Source: an uncultured Clostridia bacterium (GTDB lineage: Bacteria; Bacillota; Clostridia; Oscillospirales; Oscillospiraceae). Taken from it: a DNA stretch of 64,000 nucleotides. The DNA lies in contig CALADI010000016.1 of assembly GCA_937890525.1 (NCBI GenBank), positions 1 through 64,000 on the forward strand, read 5' to 3'. Both the position numbers and the translations under genes were made by a program. This document shows positions 7,305 to 14,834 of the stretch, piece after piece (the first letter of the stretch is position 1; every line of letters begins with the position of its first letter). The notes under the pieces are model-generated. The model saw only the letters and a list, made by a program, of their open reading frames with translations. It did no database searches and had not been told where the DNA came from.

Positions 7305-9458
7305 ATGAATACCATTGCACAGATCCTGTCCCAAGAGCTGGGGCAGAAGCAGGAATATATCGACAATGTGATCGCCTTGATCGACGAGGGGAACACCATC
7401 CCCTTCATCGCCCGCTATCGCAAGGAGCGCCACGGCGGCATGGACGACACCACGCTGCGGGAATTGGAAACCCGGCTGACCTACCTGCGCTCGCTGGAGC
7501 AGCGGCGGCAGGAAGTGAAGAATGCCATCGAGAATCAGGGCAAACTGACCCAGCAGCTCAGCGAGGTCATCGATCAGGCGGCGACCTTGACGGAGGTGGA
7601 GGATCTCTACCGCCCCTACAAGCAGAAGCGCCGCACCCGGGGCACCATTGCCCGTGAGAAGGGGCTGGAGCCGCTGGCGGCGGCGATCTTTGCCCAAGAG
7701 GGGAAGGATCCGCTGGAACTGGCGAAGGATTATGTGAACCAAGACAAGGGCGTGGAATCGGCAGAGGATGCGCTGACCGGGGCATCGGACATCATTGCCG
7801 AGGATCTTTCCGACGATCCGGATATCCGCAAGCGCCTGCGGGAACTGTTCCACCGCCGGGGAAGCCTGGTGTGCAAGGCGGCAGACCCGGATACGGACAG
7901 CGTGTACCGGCTGTACTATGATTTCAGCGCGCCCATCTCCAAGTTGATGGATCACCAGATCATGGCCATGAACCGGGGAGAGAAGGAGGGGCTGCTGAAG
8001 ATCGCTGTCCAGCTTCCCGGCAATGAGGGGCAGGCGGTGGTCTGCCGCGGGGCGCTGAAGCCCATTGCCCGGGTATGCCCTGTGGTGCGGGCGGCGGCAG
8101 AGGATGCCTATGACCGGCTGATCCTGCCCAGCGTCAGCCGGGAGATCCGAAGCGAATTGACGGATCGGGCAGCGTCCGGCGCCATCCACAACTTTGCTCT
8201 GAACCTCAAGCCTCTGCTGATGCAGCCGCCGGTGAAGGGCACCGTGACCATGGGTCTGGATCCGGGATACCGAAACGGCTGTAAGGTGGCTGTGGTGGAC
8301 GGCACGGGAAAGGTGCTGGATACGGCGGTGGTCTATCCTACCTTCTCCCAGAAAAAGAAGCAGGAGGCCATCCAGATCCTGTCCGGACTGATGCGCCGCC
8401 ACGGGGTGCGCCACATTGCCATCGGCAACGGCACCGCCTCCCGGGAGACCGAGTCCATGACCGTGGAACTGCTCAAGTCCTTCCCAGATGCCGCCTATGC
8501 CATCGTCAACGAAGCGGGGGCGTCGGTGTATTCTGCATCACCCCTTGCGGCGGAGGAATTCCCTGACTACGATGTGAATCTCAGAAGCGCCGTATCCATT
8601 GCCCGGCGGCTTCAGGATCCCCTTGCAGAGCTGGTGAAGATCGATCCCAAGGCCATTGGCGTGGGGCAGTACCAGCATGACTGCCCCCAGAAGGAACTTT
8701 CTGCGGCGCTGGATGCGGTGGTGGAGGATTGTGTCAACGCCGTGGGCGTGGATTTGAATACCGCCAGCGCCAGCCTGCTGCGGCAGGTGTCCGGGCTGAC
8801 AGCAGCCACGGCAAAGAATGTGGTGGCATACCGGGAAGAAAACGGCGCTTTTACCTCCCGAGCCCAGATCAAGAAGGTGCCCAAGCTGGGGCCCAAGGCT
8901 TACGAGCAATGCGCCGGATTCCTGCGGGTGCCGGAGAGCCGGGAGGTGCTGGATCACACCGGGGTACACCCGGAGTCCTATGCTGCCGCCAAGAATCTGC
9001 TGAAGCTGTGCGGATACGACAAGACGGACATTCCCGATGGGCTGAGCCATCTGACCGAGAAAATGGAGCAGATCGGCTTTGAGACGCTGGAGCGGGAATG
9101 CGGCGTGGGGGAGCTTACCCTGCGGGACATTGCCCGGGAGCTGCAAAAGCCCGGCAGAGATCCTCGGGATGAACTGCCCACCCCCATCCTGCGTAAGGAT
9201 GTGCTGGAGCTGAAGGATCTCAAGCCGGGCATGGTGCTCACCGGGACGGTTCGTAATGTGATCGACTTCGGCGCCTTCGTGGATATCGGCGTCCATCACG
9301 ATGCCTTGGTGCACATTTCCCAGATCGCCCCCCGGCGGATCAAACACCCCAGCGAAGTGCTGAAGGTGGGGGATGTGGTGAAAGTCGCCGTGCTGGATGT
9401 GGATGAGAAGCGGGGACGGATCGGCGTGACCATGAAAAACCTGCCTAAAGAGGGATAA
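7305..9458 (+). CDS. tex: Tex-family S1 RNA-binding transcription accessory protein
   Basis: A 717-residue cytoplasmic protein with the Tex domain order. It has an N-terminal helical region (IPFIARYRKERHGG near residues 30-43), a YqgF/RNase H-like domain around MGLDPGYRNGCK, helix-hairpin-helix repeats (VGVDLNTAS onward) and a C-terminal S1 domain from about residue 635 (GMVLTGTVRNVIDFGAFVDIG). Tex proteins bind nucleic acids and are linked to transcription and ribosome rescue in other bacteria. The ATG at 7305 follows GAAAGGAG. It stands alone, with a hairpin after its stop. Confidence 0.95.
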   Translation: MNTIAQILSQELGQKQEYIDNVIALIDEGNTIPFIARYRKERHGGMDDTTLRELETRLTYLRSLEQRRQEVKNAIENQGKLTQQLSEVIDQAATLTEVEDLYRPYKQKRRTRGTIAREKGLEPLAAAIFAQEGKDPLELAKDYVNQDKGVESAEDALTGASDIIAEDLSDDPDIRKRLRELFHRRGSLVCKAADPDTDSVYRLYYDFSAPISKLMDHQIMAMNRGEKEGLLKIAVQLPGNEGQAVVCRGALKPIARVCPVVRAAAEDAYDRLILPSVSREIRSELTDRAASGAIHNFALNLKPLLMQPPVKGTVTMGLDPGYRNGCKVAVVDGTGKVLDTAVVYPTFSQKKKQEAIQILSGLMRRHGVRHIAIGNGTASRETESMTVELLKSFPDAAYAIVNEAGASVYSASPLAAEEFPDYDVNLRSAVSIARRLQDPLAELVKIDPKAIGVGQYQHDCPQKELSAALDAVVEDCVNAVGVDLNTASASLLRQVSGLTAATAKNVVAYREENGAFTSRAQIKKVPKLGPKAYEQCAGFLRVPESREVLDHTGVHPESYAAAKNLLKLCGYDKTDIPDGLSHLTEKMEQIGFETLERECGVGELTLRDIARELQKPGRDPRDELPTPILRKDVLELKDLKPGMVLTGTVRNVIDFGAFVDIGVHHDALVHISQIAPRRIKHPSEVLKVGDVVKVAVLDVDEKRGRIGVTMKNLPKEG

Positions 9459-9463
9459 ATTTT

Positions 9464-9491
9464 GTAAGACCGCCTGTATGGGCGGTCTTAC
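9464..9491 (+). terminator. Hairpin after tex
   Basis: GTAAGACCGCC pairs with GGCGGTCTTAC. The downstream tail is only weakly T-rich, so termination may be partial. Confidence 0.55.
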
Positions 9492-9493
9492 TA

Positions 9494-9522
9494 TTGACTT
9501 TTGTGCCCAGTGGGAGCATAAT
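9494..9522 (+). promoter_or_regulatory. Promoter of the MATE exporter gene
   Basis: TTGACT (9494-9499), 17-base spacer, CATAAT (9517-9522). Confidence 0.75.
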
Positions 9523-9563
9523 ATAAGAAGTTGCGGATGCAACGATCAAGAGAGAGGGAGTGG

Positions 9564-10940
9564 ATGAATTTGGATTCAAGACGCAATACATTGGTAGAAG
9601 GATCCATCTGGAAAAAGCTGATCTTGTTTGCGCTTCCGGTGTTTTTCGGAAATGTATTCCAGCAGCTATATAACACCATTGACTCACTGATCGTGGGTCA
9701 ATTTTTAGGAGATCAGGCGCTGGCGGCGGTCAGTTCTTCGGGGAACCTGATCTTCATGTTTGTGGGATTTTTCAATGGCGTCGCCATGGGCGCCGGTGTT
9801 ATCATTGCCCGGTATTACGGCGCCAGAGATGACAAAGCCATGGAAAAGGCGATCCATACCGATGTTGCCTTTGGCCTGTGTACCGGTGTGGTTCTAACGG
9901 TGCTGGGCGTGGTGTTTACCCCCACGGTGCTGCGCTGGATGGGCACACCGCCGGATGTGCTGCCCAGTTCTATCAGCTATTTTCGGCTGTATTTCTGCGG
10001 CGCTACCTTCACGGTGATGTACAACATCTTTGTGGGTATCCTCCATGCCATGGGCGACAGCCGCAACCCGCTGATCTACCTCATCATTTCCAGCATCGTC
10101 AATGTGATTTTGGATCTGCTGTTTGTGGCGGTGTTCCATATGGGGGTGGGCTCGGCGGCCTTTGCCACCACGATTTCTCAGGGGCTCAGCGCTCTGCTGT
10201 GCTGTATCCGCATGATGCGTATGCAGGGGGCGGGCAAACTGGTGCTGCGGAAGATCCGCATCGACTGGCCCAGTCTGAAGTCCATCATTTACTTCGGTCT
10301 GCCTTCCGGCATCCAGAACAGCGTCATCGGTCTTGCCAATGTGGTGGTGCAGTCCAACATCAATGCCTTCGGCACGGCGGCTATGGCGGGCTGCGGTGCA
10401 TACTCCAAGCTGGAGGGCTTTGCATTCCTGCCTATCACCTGCTTTGCTCAGGCGTTGGCTACATTTGTGGGGCAGAATCTGGGCGCCCACAAGTATGACC
10501 GGGTCAAGAAGGGCACGGTGTTCGGCATCACCTGCTCGGTGGTGCTGGCGGAGATCATCGGCGTTCTGTTTTACATCTTCATTCCGGAGATGATCGCCAT
10601 GTTTAACGGCAGTCCGGATGCCATCGCCTTCGGCGTGCTCCACAGCCGTACGGTGTGCCTGTTTTACTGCCTGCTGGCGTTCTCCCACTGCGTGGCGGGA
10701 ATCATGCGGGGCGCAGGAAAGGCCACAGTGCCCATGTTCACCATGCTGTTGTGCTGGTGCGTGCTGCGGGTGTCCTACATCACTGTGGCGGTGCGATTTG
10801 TACCCCAGCTGCAGACCGTGTCTTGGGCGTATCCCATCACATGGGCGGCCAGCAGTATCATCTTCCTGGTCTATCTGCTGAAAGCGGACTGGATCCACAC
10901 ATTCGACCGGATGGACGAAAAACAGATGGCAAAACATTGA
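9564..10940 (+). CDS. MATE family efflux transporter
   Basis: A 458-residue, 12-segment membrane protein with the MATE start (EGSIWKKLILFALPVFFGNVFQQLYNTIDSLIVG region, residues about 12-45) and the internal repeat beginning near IYFGLPSGIQNSV. MATE proteins export drugs or metabolites using sodium or proton gradients; the substrate cannot be predicted. ATG 9564 was chosen because GAGAGGGAG precedes it. It is monocistronic, with its own promoter and a terminator at 10963. Confidence 0.93.
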   Translation: MNLDSRRNTLVEGSIWKKLILFALPVFFGNVFQQLYNTIDSLIVGQFLGDQALAAVSSSGNLIFMFVGFFNGVAMGAGVIIARYYGARDDKAMEKAIHTDVAFGLCTGVVLTVLGVVFTPTVLRWMGTPPDVLPSSISYFRLYFCGATFTVMYNIFVGILHAMGDSRNPLIYLIISSIVNVILDLLFVAVFHMGVGSAAFATTISQGLSALLCCIRMMRMQGAGKLVLRKIRIDWPSLKSIIYFGLPSGIQNSVIGLANVVVQSNINAFGTAAMAGCGAYSKLEGFAFLPITCFAQALATFVGQNLGAHKYDRVKKGTVFGITCSVVLAEIIGVLFYIFIPEMIAMFNGSPDAIAFGVLHSRTVCLFYCLLAFSHCVAGIMRGAGKATVPMFTMLLCWCVLRVSYITVAVRFVPQLQTVSWAYPITWAASSIIFLVYLLKADWIHTFDRMDEKQMAKH

Positions 10941-10962
10941 TGCCTGTTACAAGAATTATGAC

Positions 10963-11000
10963 AACCCGTCTGCTTTGCTGCGTGCGAAGCAGGCGGGTTT
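10963..11000 (+). terminator. Terminator of the MATE gene
   Basis: AACCCGTCTGCTT (10963-10975) pairs with AAGCAGGCGGGTT (10987-10999), ending in TTT. Confidence 0.75.
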
Positions 11001-11004
11001 CGTC

Positions 11005-11045
11005 TTGACAACGATTACGGATTGTGATGTAAACATTACAGTAAT
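11005..11045 (+). promoter_or_regulatory. Promoter with overlapping palindrome
   Basis: TTGACA (11005-11010), 17-base spacer, TGTAAA (11028-11033). An imperfect dyad ATTACAGTAAT (11035-11045) and a wider GATTAC/GTAATC pair (11013-11018, 11041-11046) overlap the start region. The pattern recalls BlaI/MecI-type operators (TACA/TGTA dyads), but the match is loose. Confidence 0.45.
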
Positions 11046-11068
11046 CGTAGTAAATGGAGGTGGACAGG

Positions 11069-11191
11069 ATGCGGGACAATGCCAAGGGCGGTGCTGACCA
11101 GATCTTTGGGGCTGGGCACCAGCTGGTCTGCCGTGTGCATGGGCTTTGTGGAGCATGGCGGGCGGAAAAGTTGGAGCATCTATTCGAATAA
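11069..11191 (+). CDS. Hypothetical 40-residue ORF
   Basis: A short frame that I do not recognise. It has a complete set of expression signals: the promoter at 11005, GGAGG at 11056-11060 eight bases before the ATG, a stop at 11189-11191 and a terminator from 11203. The product would be basic with three cysteines and no membrane segment. It could be a real small protein or the broken 5' end of a repressor-type gene whose promoter survives. This 420-base stretch (10941-11360) holds no other coding call. Confidence 0.3.
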   Translation: MRDNAKGGADQIFGAGHQLVCRVHGLCGAWRAEKLEHLFE

Positions 11192-11204
11192 CGGATAAAG
11201 CAAA

Positions 11205-11247
11205 GCCGCCACTCAGTCAAAGCTGGGTGGCGGCAATTTTTGCTTTT
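11205..11247 (+). terminator. Terminator after the small ORF
   Basis: GCCGCCACTCAG (11205-11216) pairs with CTGGGTGGCGGC (11223-11234), one mismatch, followed by AATTTTTGCTTTT. In the other direction it could serve tRNA-Arg. Confidence 0.75.
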
Positions 11248-11347
11248 GGTATGGCGGTGGGGAGCGATCCCCACTTTACAATCGCCCACGTGTGAATGTA
11301 GGTTACGCCATCTTTCCAGCCAACAGGTACAAAGTTCACACACAATT
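11244..11347. repeat. Unassigned structured stretch, possible dispersed repeat
   Basis: This stretch contains GTGTGAA (11291-11297) and TTCACAC (11335-11341) as outer arms, and a GGGGAGCGATCCCC hairpin near 11260-11273. It has no coding call on either strand. I suspect a non-coding repeat element, but only one copy lies in this window. Confidence 0.25.
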
Positions 11348-11360
11348 ACTGTTGACAGGA

Positions 11361-11437
11361 TGGCACGCCCGAAGGAATTCGAATCCCCGACCTTCCGCTT
11401 AGGAGGCGGACGCTCTATCCAGCTGAGCTACGGGCGC
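11361..11437 (-). tRNA. tRNA-Arg (CCT)
   Basis: This 77-nt cloverleaf has anticodon stem TCCGC/GCGGA holding CCT (reads AGG), T-loop TTCGAAT, acceptor GCGCCCG/CGGGCGT and encoded CCA. Confidence 0.96.
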
Positions 11438-11491
11438 ATATTTGGATGCTCCTACTGTGAGGAGTGCCGTCCGGTGGTACAGCACCATGAT

Positions 11492-11520
11492 ATTGTAGCG
11501 GATAAACCTGCGTCTGTCAA
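11492..11520 (-). promoter_or_regulatory. Promoter of tRNA-Arg
   Basis: Minus-strand TTGACA (11520-11515), 17-base spacer, TACAAT (11497-11492). Confidence 0.8.
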
Positions 11521-11570
11521 TGCCCGTGCCGGGAGGCGGAGGGAAAATCCTGAAAAATGGGAAAATTCTC

Positions 11571-11599
11571 TTTACAGAATGGAAAAATCCAGTTATAAT
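11571..11599 (+). promoter_or_regulatory. Promoter of prfB
   Basis: TTTACA (11571-11576), 17-base spacer, TATAAT (11594-11599), 42 bases before the prfB ATG. Confidence 0.82.
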
Positions 11600-11641
11600 A
11601 GGAATAACTATGTAAATCCTACGAAATGAGAGTATGACCTT

Positions 11642-12769
11642 ATGAATATTGAATTTGAAGCATATAAAGGCAAGCTCAACGACCTGCGCCCGGCGCTGGA
11701 GGGGCTGGCGGAATCCCTGAATCTGGAAGGGATGCGCAATGAGTTGGAGCGTCTGCACGCCATGCAGGAGGCGCCCGGCTTTTGGGATGACCCGGAGAAG
11801 AGCCAGAAGATCGTGGTCAAGACCAAGATCACCGAGAACAAGATCGAGCGCTATGAGAAGATGCTGGCAAGCTGGGACGATCTGATGACCATCTGCGAGA
11901 TGGCATTGGAGGAAGATGATGACTCCATGCTGGACGAGCTGAAGGACGGTTTTGAGAAGCTGTCCGAGGGAATGGAGTCCTGCCGTCTGGAGACCCTGCT
12001 CACCGGCACCTACGACCGCAACAATGCGCTGATGAGCTTCCACGCCGGTGCAGGCGGCACTGAGGCACAGGACTGGTGCCAGATGCTCTACCGGATGTAC
12101 ACCCGCTGGGCGGAGCGTCACGGCTTCACCTACAAGATCCTGGACTATCTGGAAGGCGACGAAGCGGGGCTGAAGAGCGCGGATATCCTCGTCGAGGGTG
12201 AGAATGCCTACGGCTTCCTGAAGGGGGAGAACGGCGTCCACCGTCTGGTGCGGGTGTCTCCTTTTGACTCCAATGCCCGGCGTCAGACCTCCTTCTCCGC
12301 CATCGAAGTCATCCCCGAGATCGAGGACGACTCTCAGGATGTGGAGATCAAGCCCGAGGACTACGAGATGCAGGTGTTCCGTTCCTCCGGCGCAGGCGGT
12401 CAGCACATCAACAAGACCTCCTCTGCCGTCCGTCTGATCCACAAGGCCACCGGCATCACCGTGGCCTGCCAGACCGAGCGAAGCCAGTTCCAGAACAAGG
12501 AAAACTGTCTGCGAATGCTGCGTTCCAAGCTGGTAGAGATCAAGGAGCGGGAGCATCTGGACAAGATCTCCGATATCAAGGGCGTTCAGCAGAAGATCGA
12601 GTGGGGCAGCCAGATCCGCAACTATGTGTTCATGCCCTATACCTTGGTCAAGGATACCCGCACCGGCTGCGAGACCTCCAATGTCAACGGCGTGATGGAC
12701 GGTGCGCTGGATCCCTTTATCGAGAGTTACCTCAACTGCCTTGCCACCGGCAACTGGGTGCAGAAGTAA
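11642..12769 (+). CDS. prfB: Peptide chain release factor 2
   Basis: This 375-residue factor releases finished proteins at UGA and UAA codons. The RF2-specific SPF tripeptide is at residues 206-208 and the catalytic GGQ is at 252-254. Full length is encoded in a single frame from ATG 11642. The programmed +1 frameshift with an in-frame TGA near codon 25, common in other bacteria, is absent: residues 15-35 read through LRPALEGLAESLNLEGM without a stop. RF2 feedback by frameshifting therefore cannot operate here. It is monocistronic, with its own promoter and terminator. Confidence 0.97.
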   Translation: MNIEFEAYKGKLNDLRPALEGLAESLNLEGMRNELERLHAMQEAPGFWDDPEKSQKIVVKTKITENKIERYEKMLASWDDLMTICEMALEEDDDSMLDELKDGFEKLSEGMESCRLETLLTGTYDRNNALMSFHAGAGGTEAQDWCQMLYRMYTRWAERHGFTYKILDYLEGDEAGLKSADILVEGENAYGFLKGENGVHRLVRVSPFDSNARRQTSFSAIEVIPEIEDDSQDVEIKPEDYEMQVFRSSGAGGQHINKTSSAVRLIHKATGITVACQTERSQFQNKENCLRMLRSKLVEIKEREHLDKISDIKGVQQKIEWGSQIRNYVFMPYTLVKDTRTGCETSNVNGVMDGALDPFIESYLNCLATGNWVQK

Positions 12770-12775
12770 AATAGG

Positions 12776-12809
12776 ACAGCCTTCCGGAATTTCCGGAAGG
12801 CTGTTTTTG
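12776..12809 (+). terminator. Terminator of prfB
   Basis: ACAGCCTTCCGG pairs with CCGGAAGGCTGT and is followed by TTTTT. Confidence 0.88.
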
Positions 12810-12846
12810 CGTGATCCACAGAAATGTTGAGATCCTGTGGAAAAGG

Positions 12847-12876
12847 AAAAGGCTGTTGCGTAAGCAACAGCCTTTT
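12847..12876 (-). terminator. Terminator of the infC-rpmI-rplT operon
   Basis: AAAAGGCTGTTGC pairs with GCAACAGCCTTTT on the minus strand, 19 bases after the rplT stop. Confidence 0.85.
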
Positions 12877-12894
12877 GTGGTTGGATCTGTAAGA

Positions 12895-13248
12895 TTACAG
12901 GGCAGCCTTTGCCTTCTCAACCAGAGAAGCGAAAGCGGCGGGATCCTGAATAGCCATCTCGGACAGGCTCTTGCGGTTCATCTCGATGCCTGCCTTCTTG
13001 ACGCCGTTCATGAAGGTGGAGTAGTTCATGCCGTAGGGAGCGACAGCAGCGCTCAGACGGGTGATCCACATTCTGCGGTAGGTGCGCTTCTTCAGCTTAC
13101 GGCCGACGAAAGCGTAGTTGCCGGACTTCATGACAGCCTGCTTGGCCATCTTGAAGTGACGGGACTTAGAACCCCAGTAGCCCTTGGCCAGCTTCAGGGT
13201 AGCGTTTCTTCTCTTGCGCGTCATCATTGCGCCTTTAACTCTTGCCAT
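12895..13248 (-). CDS. rplT: 50S ribosomal protein L20
   Basis: This 117-residue basic protein has the L20 sequence throughout (MARVKGAMMTRKRRN at the start, GYWGSKSRHF, LWITR-type RRMWITRLSAA). L20 binds 23S rRNA early in assembly. In Bacillota it also represses the infC-rpmI-rplT operon by premature termination in the leader, which fits the attenuator found upstream of infC here. It is last in the operon, 22 bases after rpmI, with an AGAGGAGGA site before its ATG. Confidence 0.98.
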   Translation of the reverse strand: MARVKGAMMTRKRRNATLKLAKGYWGSKSRHFKMAKQAVMKSGNYAFVGRKLKKRTYRRMWITRLSAAVAPYGMNYSTFMNGVKKAGIEMNRKSLSEMAIQDPAAFASLVEKAKAAL

Positions 13249-13270
13249 TTATATTATCCTCCTCTTCCTC

Positions 13271-13468
13271 TTACTTGTAAGGGATCATCTTCTTGATGGT
13301 CTCGACATTGGTCACATCGGCGTAGGCGGTCGTACGCAGACGACGGGTACGCTTGGTGTCCTTCTTGGTGAGGATGTGGCTCTTGTAAGCGCGGGCTCTC
13401 TTGACCTTACCGGACTTGGTCAGGTTGAATCTCTTCTTTGCACCGCTATGGGTTTTCAGCTTGGGCAT
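13271..13468 (-). CDS. rpmI: 50S ribosomal protein L35
   Basis: This 65-residue lysine/arginine-rich protein starts MPKLKTHSGAKKRF, which is diagnostic of L35. Upstream in-frame codons were rejected because the family begins at this methionine, and GGAGT lies just before it. It is the middle gene of the infC-rpmI-rplT operon. Confidence 0.98.
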   Translation of the reverse strand: MPKLKTHSGAKKRFNLTKSGKVKRARAYKSHILTKKDTKRTRRLRTTAYADVTNVETIKKMIPYK

Positions 13469-13507
13469 AGTAGGTACTCCTTCCGTTTCTTTTGTGTTCA
13501 AGCTCGG

Positions 13508-14026
13508 TTACTTGCTATTCTTGGGGGACAAAAACATTGCCATGAAGCGGCCATCCAGCTTGGGATTCTTTTCCATGGTGGCCACTTCGGCACACTCTTC
13601 GGCGAAGGTGAGCAGCAGCTTCTCGCCGATGTTGGTATGGGCCATTTCACGGCCCCGGAAACGCACGCTGACCTTGACCCGGTTGCCATCGGTCAGGAAC
13701 TTCTGGGCAGCCTTGATCTTGGTGTTCAGGTCGTTGGTGTCGATGCTGGGACTCATGCGGATCTCCTTGATCTCCACCACCCGCTGGTTCTTGCGGGCTT
13801 CCTTCTCCCGCTTCTTCTGGTCGAAGCAGAACTTGGAATAGTCCATGATCTTGCAGACGGGAGGGGTGGCGTTGGGAGAGATCTTCACCAGATCCAGACC
13901 CTGCTCCTCAGCAAGCTGGTTGGCTTGTGCGGAGGACATGATGCCCAGCTGGGCGCCGTCCGCACCGATCACACGGAGTTCCTTGTCGCGAATCTCATCG
14001 TTGAGCTGATGGTCTAACTTGGCTAT
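13508..14026 (-). CDS. infC: Translation initiation factor IF-3, probable ATA start
   Basis: This 172-residue factor binds the 30S subunit and rejects wrong start codons. The N-terminal domain (LNDEIRDKELRVIG, then PPVCKIMDYSKF) and the C-terminal domain (KIKAAQKFL, VKVSVRFRGREM) are both complete. The only start that fits the family and the ribosome-binding site is ATA at 14026-14024, eight bases after GGAGG. The in-frame ATG at 14080 would place the leader terminator inside the gene and has no such site. Rare start codons in infC are known (AUU in E. coli and B. subtilis) and let IF-3 limit its own synthesis. Confidence 0.92.
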   Translation of the reverse strand: MAKLDHQLNDEIRDKELRVIGADGAQLGIMSSAQANQLAEEQGLDLVKISPNATPPVCKIMDYSKFCFDQKKREKEARKNQRVVEIKEIRMSPSIDTNDLNTKIKAAQKFLTDGNRVKVSVRFRGREMAHTNIGEKLLLTFAEECAEVATMEKNPKLDGRFMAMFLSPKNSK

Positions 14027-14172
14027 GGTAAGCACCTCCAATGAATCAATAAAAAAGCGGATGCCAAAGCATCCGCACAATTCCAGAATGTCCCCATGGG
14101 GGAGAAAGGGAATGTTGACCTCTTTGCAATGGAAGCGGGAGGTGAGGCGGATGTTCAGCCTTCTTTGTTACC
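14027..14172 (-). promoter_or_regulatory. infC leader with L20-type transcription attenuator
   Basis: About 145 bases of leader separate the promoter from infC. A terminator hairpin lies at 14076-14057, with a six-T tail at 14056-14051. Its GCGGATG arm is fully complementary to CATCCGC at 14153-14147 near the leader's start, giving a mutually exclusive antiterminator. The position matches the L20-controlled leader of Bacillota. The fold is inferred from pairing alone. Confidence 0.75.
14051..14076 (-). terminator. Attenuator terminator in the infC leader
   Basis: GCGGATGC/GCATCCGC stem with a CAAA-type loop, followed on the minus strand by TTTTTT, 25 bases before the infC start. Confidence 0.85.
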
Positions 14173-14177
14173 CGGGT

Positions 14178-14206
14178 ATTATAGCACGGGGAACAGGAAT
14201 TGTCAA
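14178..14206 (-). promoter_or_regulatory. Promoter of infC-rpmI-rplT
   Basis: Minus-strand consensus TTGACA (14206-14201), 17-base spacer, TATAAT (14183-14178). Confidence 0.9.
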
Positions 14207-14288
14207 GGACTATTTGCCTGCCGGGGGAAAATACCTTGGTATGGAATAATCTATTCCTGGACGGGTAGAATCATACCGACACAGTTGC

Positions 14289-14729
14289 TCAGCCTGCCAG
14301 CACATCGGCCTTCACCACGCCAGGGGTCTTGGAAAGGTCAGACAGCAGCTCCTCCAGCGACACCTTGAGCTGGGCGGTCTCGGCGGTGATGGTGACCATG
14401 GCACAGCCGTTGGTGGGGATGGTCTGGTTGATGGTGAGGATGTTGGCGTGCCACTTGGCAAAGCAGGCGAGGATCGCAGAGAGGACGCCCGGCTCGTCAT
14501 GCAGACTCAGATGGAAGGTGATGATCCGGCCGATCATCATGTTGTGGAAGGGCAGAATGGAGTCCCGGTATTTATAAAAGGCGCTGCGGCTGATGTTGGT
14601 GCGGCGGGCGGCCTCGTTGACAGTGGAGACTTCCCCGGAGTCCAGAAGGCGCTTGGCTTCTGCCACCTTCAAAAACACATCCGGCAGGGCACAGGCTTCT
14701 ACAATGTAATATTTGGGTGCGCTGGACAT
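14289..14729 (-). CDS. ACT domain protein of the PheB/UPF0735 family
   Basis: This 146-residue protein has the family start (PKYYIVEACALPDVFLKVAEAKRLL region), a helical segment resembling a small DNA-binding helix-turn-helix (NEAARRTNISRSAFYKYRD, about residues 38-56) and a C-terminal ACT domain (FHLSLHDEPGVLSAIL onward). ACT domains usually bind amino acids. The family has been associated with phenylalanine or homoserine metabolism, but its function is not established. It is monocistronic. Confidence 0.85.
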   Translation of the reverse strand: MSSAPKYYIVEACALPDVFLKVAEAKRLLDSGEVSTVNEAARRTNISRSAFYKYRDSILPFHNMMIGRIITFHLSLHDEPGVLSAILACFAKWHANILTINQTIPTNGCAMVTITAETAQLKVSLEELLSDLSKTPGVVKADVLAG

Positions 14730-14781
14730 GACATTGACCTCCTAACGGTGGGCTGATCGAGGGTCAGCTTCTTTTATTCTT

Positions 14782-14809
14782 ATGGTAGCATATTTTTGTG
14801 AAAATGCAA
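14782..14809 (-). promoter_or_regulatory. Probable promoter of the ACT protein gene
   Basis: Minus-strand TTGCAT (14809-14804), 16-base spacer, TACCAT (14787-14782). Confidence 0.55.
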
Positions 14810-14834
14810 GAGAAAAGGAAAAAGGAGTGGGGAT

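Noticed and set aside
11353..11358. TTGACA just before tRNA-Arg on the plus strand
   Set aside because: No -10 lies at the right distance, and the tRNA is on the other strand with its own promoter.
14027..14080. Extending infC to ATG at 14080
   Set aside because: This would include the leader terminator and place GGAGG inside the gene; IF-3 homologues do not have this extension.
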